Of a stretch of DNA of 64,000 nt, positions 11,730 through 21,962 are shown piece after piece. The notes under the pieces were generated by a model. The model was not told the DNA's origin. It ran no database searches and saw nothing but the letters and a program-made list of their open reading frames with translations. This DNA comes from Pascua guehoae. Its lineage: Eukaryota; Basidiomycota; Tremellomycetes; Trichosporonales; Trichosporonaceae. Both the position numbers and the translations under genes were made by a program. The DNA lies in the NCBI GenBank assembly GCA_001600415.1, contig BCJX01000013.1, positions 1,058,196 through 1,122,195 of the forward strand, written 5' to 3'. Position 1 is the first letter of the stretch. Each line of letters begins with the position of its first letter.

Positions 11730-13683
11730 GGCTGGGTGTGGAAGGAATGGAAGTAAAAAGTGGTGGAGATGGCGTGGATGGCAAGGTGGGTGCTAGGTGC
11801 TGGGGGTTGGGATCGTGTTCGAAGAGACGGTATTCAGTGAGATGATGGAATGATTGTCGTTGAGAGGACGGTAGCGGGGTGCGACCGCTGTTCTTGTCTT
11901 TAAAACTGAGCGGTAAGCGTAAGAAAGCGGGCCTGTGTGGTAGGATGAACAGACACTGGCATCTACGCGCCAGGGGCGCGACCGGCGCACTCGATGGTGC
12001 GAGACGCTCTCGTACAGGCGCATAGTGCTGAGCATGATATATTCCGCTTGCTCCACTCACCACTGTTGTTAGTATGTTCAACGGGTAGTTGGAACCTCGA
12101 TGTCAATCGGTTCTGTCCATCTCAGCCTCCAAGAGTTCAATGCCGGTGCACATCTAGGCTGGATGATCCGGCTGAGCGGCTGCATCCTGCCGACAACAAA
12201 CAGGTTATCCTGTAGCGACAGACCCTGTGTTTGAGGATTCCCTTTGTTTTTACAGGCTACAGTGAGATGAATGTGAGCAGAGGGCGTCGCCATTCGTCGC
12301 GAATACTGTGGATTGTGGGCAGTCATTTGTACCCTCAGGCTAATTGACCTGACCGGCTGATCAGAGCGAAAAACACTGAGCTCGTCTTGGTCATTGGTCC
12401 ATGTCATGATCCCTCTGGCCTTGGGGTACAACAACAGCTGCTGGGCGCTCTAGGTATGTATCTCTGAGAAACGGTCAACTTGTCTCAAGTCTCTTGTAGA
12501 CGTGACCGTGCGGCCTACCCAGATGAACACGACTAGATTACGGTAGTACGATGCTGCTTCGATATCCAACTTTTTCGTTAACCCTGACGCTCGCTTTCCA
12601 CAGGATCTGAGCACGTGAATGCCAAGCCACAAGTCCCCACTGCCGCTCACGAGGTGGGGCCATCTTGGTTCTTCCGTAACTCATCTGGCAGTGGCAGGAT
12701 GCTGAAGGACTTGAGAGATGAACCAACAACGCTTTGTCTGGTATTGGCATTGAGAGGTCAAGACAAGCTATCACTCGCAATGCCTGCTGTGTATGGGTGC
12801 TTATGTACCAGCGGAGACAGGTTGATAAGACGAGGGCATCCATACCGCCACTGGCAGGTTTCATGCTGTTAAGACCTCCCCGCGGGTGTGATGAGGCCCA
12901 AATCCCGAAGGCGCGGAGACTTGCCATGTTGCGGTAGGCCGTTGTGCTCGCCATGTCCGCAGCTGTCTACAAGTGTATTGCTTCGGCGGGGCGTCGGCGA
13001 CTATGGACGAGACGGCGACTAGGCGGAAGCCAGTTCTCGGCTAGCTCGGGCGTGGATGCCGAAAAGTCCGACCTGGTGACATCCTCGGCTTCCGGGGATG
13101 GCTCCGTTAGGCCGTGGATGGCACCAACGTCATTTGCGTCGCGTGCGTCCGTCGTGTGCCCGCAGGAGCGCGGCCCAGGGCGGCAAGCAAAACCCCGTGA
13201 TGGGCCCGTGACTGCCGCCACAGACCGAGCTGGCCGAAAGGGCAGGCCTCGTATGGTGCATACGGTGAGAGGCGGGAGCAAAATGGCAGCCAGTTGTGCC
13301 AGGAACCAGTGCGGGCCGCGTGATTGTCATGACATAAATCACCGCCAAAACCAAACCGCCGCTCGCGGGCCCAGCCAACACCCAGCACCCAGGCAGCAAG
13401 CAGCAACCAAGCACACTCCACAGGCAGGCGGCCAGCTCCTTCCCAGCCAACCACCCAAAACCCACCCATCCAACCAGCCAACCAGCCAACCAAGGCCTAG
13501 CTTGATCTTCGGCCCCATTCATCTCTCCTTTCTCGTCCTCTCCCCTTCAACCCCAGCCCGTCCGAGTCCATAGTGCTCAACCACACCACTGTCCTTGGGC
13601 AGGCTTGCATTCTTTTACCTTTTCGTCTCGTTCATCACCACTCTTGCGCTCGGCGCCACCTCCCATACGAATAATCCCCAACA
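11730..13683. other. Intergenic between divergent permease and KGD1
   Basis: About 1.95 kb between divergently transcribed genes. Frames of up to about 200 codons exist at 12944-13573 and opposite, but they are low-complexity (Pro/Gln/Ser-rich near KGD1, from ACCAGCCA-like repeats at 13480-13500) and have no motif. Probably promoter and 5'UTR DNA for both neighbours. Confidence 0.5.
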
Positions 13684-16600
13684 ATGCTCCGTACATTACC
13701 CCGCACTCTCCCCCGTGCGGTCCGTGTGACCAACACGCGCACCATCAGCTCGCTCAGCGCTCTCAAGGCCGCGCAGCCAAATCTCAAGCGCAGCTATGCG
13801 TCCGAGGCCAAGGCGACCGAGATCCCCGCCACGGCGAGCGACAACTTTGCCAACGGTGCCAACCAGTACTACATTGAGCAGTGAGCACAAAGATTGGCGT
13901 GGCGGAAATGTATTTTCATGTGCTGGCCCACTGTAGCCACATGCCACCACCACCGAGGATTTCAGCAGCTGACATGGGCGCGCAGGATGTACCACAACTG
14001 GAAGCAGGACCCCAAGTCGGTTCACGCATCGTGGCAGGCCTACTTTTCGGGCATGGACAAGGGCCTCCCCTCGGCGTCGGCCTTTACCCCTCCTCCTGGT
14101 GTTGCCGTCTCGCAGGTCCCAGAAGCCGTTGGCGGTGCTCCGGCGATGGACGTCGAGGGCGGTGGTGAGGTCACGGACTACCTCAAGGTGCAGCTTCTCG
14201 TCCGTGCGTACCAGGTTCGTGGCCACCACATCGCCAAGCTCGACCCCCTGGGCATCCAGAACGCCGACCTCTCTGGCAAGACCCCGCCTGAACTCGAGCT
14301 TGGCTTTTACGGATGGACCGACGCCGACCTCGACAAAAAGTTCAAGCTTGGCCCCGGCATTCTCCCCCGCTTTGTCGGCTCCGTCAAGGGCGACGAGCTC
14401 ACCCTCCGCGAGATTGTTGACGAGCTGAAGCGCATGTACTGTAAGTGTCGTGGGAAAAAAAGTGGCCCAACATGGGCTCTTGGCTTGGTTTGCTTTGCAC
14501 GGCTTTCGGTCATCCGCTGATACTCGACAGGCACCAACGTTGGTATCCAGTACGTTCACATTTCGGACCGCGGCCAGTGTGACTGGATCCGTGAGCGCGT
14601 CGAGGTCCCCGTCCAGTGGAAGTACTCGACCGAGGAGAAGCGCATGATTCTCGACCGTACCATCTGGTCCGAGATGTTTGAGAAGTTTATCGCGTCCAAG
14701 TACCCCAATGAGAAGCGTTTCGGTCTCGAGGGCTGCGAGTCGCTCATCCCTGGTATGAAGGCCCTCATCGACTCTTCAGTCGACGCCGGTGTCAAGTCGA
14801 TTATTATCGGTATGCCCCACCGTGGTCGTCTCAACGTCCTCGGCAACGTCATTCGTAAGCCCCTTGAGGCCATCCTCAACGAGTTCGCCGGCAACATGGC
14901 CGGCGACGAGGACGGAGGTGGTGACGTCAAGTACCACCTTGGCGCCAACTACATTCGTCCCACTCCCTCTGGCAAGAAGGTTTCGCTCTCGCTCGTTGCC
15001 AACCCTTCGCACCTCGAGGCTGAGGACCCCGTCGTTCTTGGCAAGACTCGTGCCATTCAGCACTTTGAGAACGACGAGGGCACCCACAACGCTGCCATGG
15101 GTGTTCTCCTCCACGGTGACGCCGCGTTCGCTGGCCAGGGTGTCGTCTACGAGACCATGGGCATGCACGACCTCCAGAACTACGGCACTGGCGGTACCAT
15201 CCACCTGATTGTCAACAACCAGATTGGTTTCACCACCGACCCCCGCTTCTCGCGCTCGACGCCGTACCCCTCGGACATTGCCAAGTCGATTGACGCCCCC
15301 ATCTTCCACGTCAACGGTGACAACGTCGAGGCTGTCAACTACGTTTGCATGCTCGCCGCCGAGTGGCGTGCCACCTTCAAGAAGGACGTTGTCATTGACA
15401 TTGTCTGCTACCGTCGCCACGGCCACAACGAGACCGACCAGCCCTCGTTCACCCAGCCCCGCATGTACAAGGCTATTCAGAAGCAGCCCACCGTCCTCTC
15501 GATCTACTCGGACCAGCTCATCAAGGAGGGTACCTTTACCGCCAAGGAGATTGACGAGCACCGCCAGTGGGTCTGGGGCATGCTTGAGAAGGCTGCCGAT
15601 GCCTCGAAGGAGTACAAGCCTTCGGCCCGTGAGTGGCTCTCGTCCTCTTGGGAGGGCTTCCCGAGCCCCAAGGAGCTCGCCGAGACCATTCTCCCCCAGC
15701 ACCCCACTGGTGTCGAGGAGAGCACCCTCAAGAAGATTGGCGACGTCATCTCGTCGTACCCTGAGGGCTTTACCCCTCACAAGAACCTTGCCCGTATCAT
15801 CAAGACCCGCGGCAAGACCATCAACGACGGCGAGAACATTGACTGGTCGACTGCCGAGGCCCTCGCTCTCGGCTCGCTCTGCCTCGAGGGCACTCACGTC
15901 CGTATCTCCGGTCAGGATGTCGAGCGTGGTACCTTCTCGCAGCGCCACGCCCTTATCCACGACCAGGAGAACGAGGAGACCTACACTGCTCTCCAGCACC
16001 TCTCGCCCAACCAGGGTTCGTTCACCGTCACCAACTCGCACCTTTCCGAGTACGGCACCATGGGCTTTGAGCTCGGCTACTCGCTCGTCTCCCCCAACAG
16101 CCTGACCATGTGGGAGGCTCAGTTCGGTGACTTTGCGTGAGTTTCCCCCGCGTGACTGGGTGGCTCTTATAACTATGCTGACCAATACAGCAACAACGCG
16201 CAGGTCATTATCGACCAGTTCATCGCTTCGGGTGAGCGCAAGTGGCTCCAGCGCACTGGCCTGGTACTGTCGCTCCCCCACGGTTACGACGGTCAGGGTC
16301 CCGAGCACTCGTCGGGTCGTCTCGAACGCTTCCTCCAGCTCTGTGACGATGACCCGCGTGTCTACCCCACTCCTGAGAAGCTCCAGCGCCAGATCCAGGA
16401 CTGCAACATGCAGGTCGTCTACCCCTCCACCCCGGCCAACTACTTCCACGCTCTCCGCCGCCAGCAGAAGCGTGACTTCCGCAAGCCGCTCATCTGCTTC
16501 TTCTCCAAGAACCTTCTCCGTCACCCCCTCGCCCGCTCGTCCCTCCAGGACATGTCTGGCGAGACCAGGTTCCGTCGCTACATTGCCGACCCCCACCCGG

Positions 16601-17043
16601 AGGAGCTCGTCGCACCCGAAAAGATCCGCCGCCACATTCTCTGCTCGGGCCAGGTCTACTACCAGCTCCTCCAGGAACGCGAGAAGCGTGGCATCAAGGA
16701 CGTCGCCATCTCTCGCATTGAGCAAATCTCGCCCTTCCCGTATGAAATCCTCACACCGCACCTTGACAAGTACTGTAATGCTGAGCTGGTCTGGGCACAA
16801 GAGGAACCTTACAACAATGGAGCCAGACCGTTAGTCGACGATTTCTTACGCATTTGTACAGTTGCTGACGACCACAGATACGTGATGCCTCGCATCTACA
16901 ACGCCATGACCCAGACCAAGCACCACCAGGGCAAGAAGATCCTTTACGCCGGCCGCAACCCTTCGTCTTCGGTCGCTACGGGCTCCAAGGTCGCGCACAA
17001 GGCGGAAGTGCAGGCCATTGCCGACGACGCGTTCGCCCAGTAG
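13684..17043 (+). CDS. KGD1: 2-oxoglutarate dehydrogenase E1, mitochondrial
   Basis: Thiamine-diphosphate E1 subunit of the 2-oxoglutarate dehydrogenase complex of the TCA cycle, in the mitochondrial matrix. Five exons (13684-13880, 13986-14440, 14531-16136, 16191-16829, 16878-17043) give 1020 aa, the normal family size. The N-terminus ([20 protein letters not shown]) is an arginine-rich presequence. Landmarks are [14 protein letters not shown] near the start, [40 protein letters not shown] (cofactor binding), [21 protein letters not shown] and [14 protein letters not shown]. Coding bias is very strong (C/G third positions), fitting high expression. The last intron (16830-16877) is 48 nt, a multiple of three and free of stops. 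A long open frame on the opposite strand of exon 3 is a bias artefact. Confidence 0.98.
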
Positions 17044-17089
17044 GTTGCGAGCTGCCTGAATGTAGTGTGCAAGTAACTGCACCTGTACC

Positions 17090-17095
17090 AATAAA
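17090..17095 (+). terminator. KGD1 polyadenylation signal
   Basis: A canonical AATAAA lies about 50 nt after the KGD1 stop codon and is followed by AT-rich sequence, as expected for a cleavage/polyadenylation site. Confidence 0.6.
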
Positions 17096-19141
17096 AATGA
17101 ATTCAAATCGATGCCGCATCTCGTGGACTTGGTCTCTTTAGTCTTATCTTCCTTTCCCCTCTCTCTCATGCTCTCTCACTCTCTCTATCGTTCCATACAG
17201 CGGAATACGGGTCAAGAGGAGATGAGTTCGAAGGAGGAGTTGGAGTGGGACACGTTTGATTTCCGTGCCTGAAATTAAGTTTGTTTCAGCTAGCCTTAAT
17301 TTGAGCCCGCTGCCACACGTATTTGGTTCCGCTGCCACATTCATTTAGTTCCCGTTGGCACAATCATTTGGTTCCGTTGTCACTCATTCATTTGGTTCCG
17401 TTGCCACATTTATTTATTTGACCCCGGCGTTTATTTGGTTCCGCTTCGGTCAGACCCGAGACCCGATGAGCCTTGGGCTGGTCAAGGAAGGTGACGTCAA
17501 GCCGTCAAGTTACCATCACATTGTTGTTGACAACTCTTAAGACCTTCCCCATCACAACGTTGACCCGCTAATGGTAGCCCCCATTGCTCGCCTCACGCGA
17601 CCATACCATCCTGATCATCGTTTTGGTGAGTGACCATAGACTGTCCTCCCAGACTCATTTGGTTCGGTTTCCAGGTTGTCTCCAGGACCTTCCTCGCCGC
17701 TCACAGCTCACACTTCCGAGCACTTGCCACCACCTCCAGGCCCCTCACAACACCCTCCAGGCCCTTCTCGTCCTCTCTGGAAGCTCGACCCCCTCAACCC
17801 CCATCTCTTGTCGACCACTACGTGTCACTGGCCCCACTGGTTCCTGGTTATGGACCACGTCAAGGCATCGTTGCCACCCATTACGCCGACCATTCATCTC
17901 CCTCACATGACCACTTCTGATGCCTAACCGCATTGTGGGAATCGGCTAATGGATGACAGGGCAAACTCACACCTAATGTACGCTATGACTGGAGCACTAC
18001 CATTAAGGCTACCGTTCCTAGCTGGCTTGGTCGAGAGGTATCTGGCAGCTATTTGAGTGCGGGGCAAACTCACATCTCACCCAACTCATGGCTGGTATAT
18101 TCGACTATGATGACCTGGGGATATTAGTGACGACGACCTTGGCACTGACTGATCGGGCCCGCGGGGGATTCAGACTCGGCGGTGGAAGTGCTACCATTTT
18201 TGACGGGAGATATGGGTAGTCGGGGAAGTCAGGAAAGAAGATCCACGCTCGCTGTTCGCCTTGTTGATGACTGTTCTGAACCGCTTGCACGTTGCAACTT
18301 CCCCCGTACGAAACGAAGCGAGAGCGGTGGAGTGCGCCGCTGTAGTTGCTGATGCCGCGGCGACAGAGTTAAGAGCACGCACGAATTGCCGCAGATGAAT
18401 GTGGTGACGGAGAGAGGGGTAAACAAACTGGTGCCATTGGCGGTGCTCACGTCTTTCCTTATCTGCAAGTGCCTAGTGGCCAGTTCTGGGGCGTTGATAC
18501 CCAGTTACCCCTCATGTCCACTACTGATGACTACCATTGTTTGACATTGCCTTTCCCCGCCATTTCAACGAGTCTGGTGCCGTGCAAGCAATCGCATTCC
18601 ATTTCTCTCACTAATACTTTTTACTGTCAAGAGGGCGGGCACGAGGCCTGCATTTATAAGGCCAGCTGCTCCCACAACTCTCAAGGCAGCGTAGCAATAC
18701 CATAACCACACACCATGTTCCATTACATCAGTTGACTTCGGCACAGGTTCAAACCTGTGCTGCGCTGTTTTGTTGTTCATGGTTTCTTTTTTTGCTGAGT
18801 CTCACTCACTTTCGCAGTCTTCCTCGTCATGGAGTTGTTGGCGAACAATCTCCAGCCTTGGAAGCAGGATTGGCGGGCAGACAGGCCGGCGGAAATCGAG
18901 AAGTGGGGGAACCGCTGACGTGACTTGTGCACGGTTCAGTGCGCATAGGTAGTGTAACAGTCATCTCACGTCAACGCTTCCAGTCAACTCAACTCTCACC
19001 ACACCAACTCTCACCACACCAGCTCTCTTCTTTCCACTCCTTCCTCTATTCCCATATCCTCAACCATTCTTCCTCTACCTGTCTTTCCGAAATCTTCTCT
19101 CCATCCTAAAACCTTCTCCTTCCTCCACCGACATCATCACC
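17096..19141. other. Intergenic, no gene recognised
   Basis: Two kilobases between KGD1 and the USP-like gene. It contains the TTTGGTTCCG repeat array annotated separately and, at 18652-18660, a TATAAGG that could serve a promoter, but the ATG at 18715 opens only six codons. The last 150 bp before 19142 are pyrimidine-rich (CTCACCACACCAACTC-like), typical of a promoter/5'UTR for the next gene. Confidence 0.5.
17290..17445 (+). repeat. Degenerate tandem repeat, TTTGGTTCCGTTGCCACATT unit
   Basis: At least five imperfect copies of a 24-30 nt unit built on ATTTGGTTCCG(C/T)TGCCACATTCATT follow one another. One more TCATTTGGTTCGG lies at about 17655. The unit is not in frame with any gene. Confidence 0.7.
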
Positions 19142-20068
19142 ATGACTTCTCTCCCGTTGGGATTGACCAACCCCCCGGGAACAAACACTTGTTACGTCAA
19201 TACCATCATCCACATCCTTCATCGTACTCCCGAGCTTCGGGAGGCGGTGAGGGCCCACGCAAATTCGGGGTGTGGTGAGTAGCTCTTTTCCATCGTGGGC
19301 ATTTCTCTGACATCCAGGGGCCCAGTGCGCGACCACGGGGCAGGTCCCGTTGCCTTGCCCCTTTGCTGCCATCTCCGACGCCCACGAGCGTCTCGAGGTG
19401 GACTTTGCTCCATTCTGGGCGTCCGACGTCAAGGACGCCATTTGTCAGATTTTCGGCTTTGTGCCGAACACGCAGCAAGACGTCGTCGAGGTCCTGGATC
19501 ATCTGCTGTGCCGCCTTGGCGCTTTCCCCGTCCCCACTGTCCAACGCAGGACGGCCTGCGATCGCGGCCACAGGGGGGCATTCGCCGAGGAGACGTTCAC
19601 TGTCCGTATTGACGGGTTCCTAGAAGTAAGTCCACAAGGAATGCAGGCATTTTCTAACTATGGTAGGGAGCCGTCATGGACGTCTCAACCGGTCTGGAGC
19701 GAGGGAGGTGCATGTCCTCACACACATGTGGGGGACAGGCGGACATCACGTTCGTACTCGACCCACTGCCCTCCATCCTCCTCGTAAACTGCCAACGGTT
19801 CCAGTTTACGGGCGCCAGGACCCGAAATGACATCGACGTCAACAAAACCGTTCGGTCGATCGGGGAGACCCAGCTCGGCGATGGTCTCAAGTACCAACTT
19901 GCCCATGTCGCCGTCCATCTCGGCGACAGCATGAACTCGGGCCACTGGGTTGACGTCGACTATGGAGGGGCCGACGAGCTGATCTTTGACGACGAGCAGC
20001 TCTGCCTGCTCTCGGCCGCTCCGCAACAATGGTCGAAGGCGTTCATTAGGCAGCACTGGGCCTCCTAA
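19142..20068 (+). CDS. Small ubiquitin-specific-protease-like protein
   Basis: Probable peptidase C19 (USP-type deubiquitinase) relative. Three exons (19142-19274, 19318-19625, 19667-20068) give 280 aa. The N-terminal GLTNPPGTNTCYVNTIIHIL matches the USP Cys box (catalytic Cys in NTCY). Downstream, LPSILLVNCQRFQFTG resembles the LPxxLxxxLxRF strand, and SGHWVDVDYGG followed by ADELIFDDEQL matches the His box. At 280 aa it is close to a bare catalytic domain and lacks obvious finger Cys pairs, so it is divergent. All key residues needed for catalysis appear present. A zinc-finger gene follows on the same strand within a few hundred bases, and a second USP-like gene lies at 37774-39841. Confidence 0.75.
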
Positions 20069-20379
20069 CCGGGCCACCACCACGAAGGACCCCCGCAGGC
20101 GCTGCATGGCCATGCCATGGGGAACGTTGCACAGCCCTCCCGCCCGTCCAAAAGGACAACAACCGCAAATCCCGCGCTCCTCCGGCTCCCGTACGCCACC
20201 CTCCCTCTTCCCTCTATGGCAGCACCCGTGCCGAGGAACCGCCATCCCCGACTCCCGCGCGAGCTCCTGCGCGCCCGTGCCTCCCATCTGCCACCCACGC
20301 CCGCAAGCCTCACCGCCACCTTGTGTACCGCAGCGACGCAGAGCACGTCTTTGCTGAAATTCATGCCAGCGTGCTCGGC

Positions 20380-21736
20380 ATGCGTGTCCGAGACCAGGAG
20401 GCGTACGTCCCGCGCGACGTTAACCCGTCAGCAGCTCGCCAAGACGTGGCCAGCCTGATCGAGGACAATGGCCACGACAACCAGCAGACCGGTGCGAGCA
20501 CCCATGCCGACTCTCCACCGGCCCCGTTGGTCAACCAGCTCTCTGCGCCGCCTATCCCTGCTCAAGGCGGCATCAGCCACGACTCCCGCCCAGCCCATCC
20601 CAATGCTGCGCCCACGCCGACGCCCCTTGGGGACTCGCGCGCCCCCGCCCCCAACATGTCGCGCTGCCGCATGGGCTGCGACCTGTGGGTCAAGGGCGAC
20701 CCGGCTGCCGTGATGCACCACAAGCGCGCACACGGTAAGTCGTGGCGAGAGGCCCTGGTCGAGTACGTCGAGGCCGCCGTGGCGCGAGGTGAAGACGCGA
20801 AAGAGGCGGGCCGCGTCGAGTCCATCGTGGTACCGCTCCTCCGGCCCCAAGCAATACCCAACCGACCCAAGGGCACCGCGGCGGAGCCGATCGTGTACAA
20901 GTGCGGCTCTTGTGGGCATCCCGCCAAAACTCGCAAGGTCCATGCCGCCCACTCCGCCACGGAGCACCCAGGCGAGACGCCGTCTCTCTCGCGCGAGGAA
21001 AAGCCTGTTCCGGGGGTGGCGGTGGACCGGCTCAGTTGCGACTTTCCCGAGTGCCCGCGCTCATTCACGTCCAGGATTGACCTGGACGATCACAAGAACG
21101 ACCACGACGCCAACCCGAGTATGCCGTTCAAGTGCCATGTCCCCTACTGCACCACACGCTGTGCAGACATCGAGGCTCTGACGCGCCATCGGGTGTCGTC
21201 GCACAACAATGACGGCAAAAAACGTCTCTTGTGCTGGATTGACAGTTGTGACGCCTTTCACAGGACTCGGCTCGTCCACGAGGCCAAATGCCATTCGAAG
21301 ATATCCGAGTGGGAGGCCAACCTCCCCGAGTGAGTATGGGGTGCATTTGTGGACGCACGCTGACAACAGGATTCCGACAAGGAACCCAGAACGCATCATC
21401 GCTGAAGTGCGACGTCGGCGCCCGCGCGACGCTGTCCCATGGTCGGCGGTGGGCCGCACTGTGTGCGACCTGTGTGGGTGGGAGACTAGGACGAAGGAGG
21501 CGCGCTTGATCCTCGATCACTTCTTCAACAAGCACTTCCTCCAGCACCTATATTGGTGTATCGAGGGGTGCCACCGGTCGTACGGCTCGTACCAGGCACG
21601 GAACCTTCACCTAGTAAAGAAGCACCAGTGGAATAAAGCCCAAGTGAACACTTGGATGACCAAAAAGCAGTTCCTTGGCTCTGGCGCCCCGACTGTCCAC
21701 CAAGCCAGGTGGCGGGAGGCGCCCGAACGCAGATGA
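20380..21736 (+). CDS. C2H2-type zinc-finger protein
   Basis: Two exons (20380-21329 and 21370-21736, 40-nt GTGAGT intron) encode 438 aa from the first in-frame ATG. Several Cys2-His2-like fingers are visible: CRMGCDLWV...HHKRAH, CGSCGHPAKT...HSATEH, CDFPECPRSF...HKNDH, CHVPYCTTRC...HRVSSH, CWIDSCDAFH...CHSK, CDLCGWETRT...HFFNKHF and CIEGCHRSYGS...HLVKKH. DNA or RNA binding is likely, but no target can be named. The frame stays open upstream back to 20050 without an ATG (Pro/Ala/Arg-rich), so a 5' exon may be missing or the start may lie in an upstream intron-joined exon. Spacing of some fingers is irregular. Confidence 0.75.
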
Positions 21737-21962
21737 CCTCCGAGCACGGCGATCTGGGTGTGGCAGCTGCCGTGATCGCGAATGCGATGACGAGGGGGGT
21801 GTGGGGAGCAGGGTGTCCAGGCTAAGTAGACGAGTGGAGCTGCGGCGGGGACGGGTTGTGTGTGTAGGGGTTGGGGGGATGCGGAATGGCTGCGGAGAGA
21901 GACGGGGTCGCGGCGCGGAAGAGTGGGCGCGTGGGATTATCGAGTTGTCGTCCAGTGCCGTG

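Noticed and set aside
12944..13573. 209-codon plus-strand frame upstream of KGD1
   Set aside because: Low-complexity, no coding bias or motif, and it runs into the Pro/Gln repeats of the promoter region.
14776..16800. 674-codon open frame on the minus strand opposite KGD1
   Set aside because: It mirrors the strong C/G third-position bias of the KGD1 exon, gives a Val/Leu/Asp/Gly-rich sequence without any motif, and KGD1 itself is unambiguous.
18685..18766. tRNA-like fold: GGTTCAAACC within a palindrome and possible 7-bp acceptor pairing
   Set aside because: The palindrome GCACAGGTTCAAACCTGTGC has arms that meet with a 2-nt loop, leaving no 7-nt T-loop, and no D-arm or anticodon arm can be formed.
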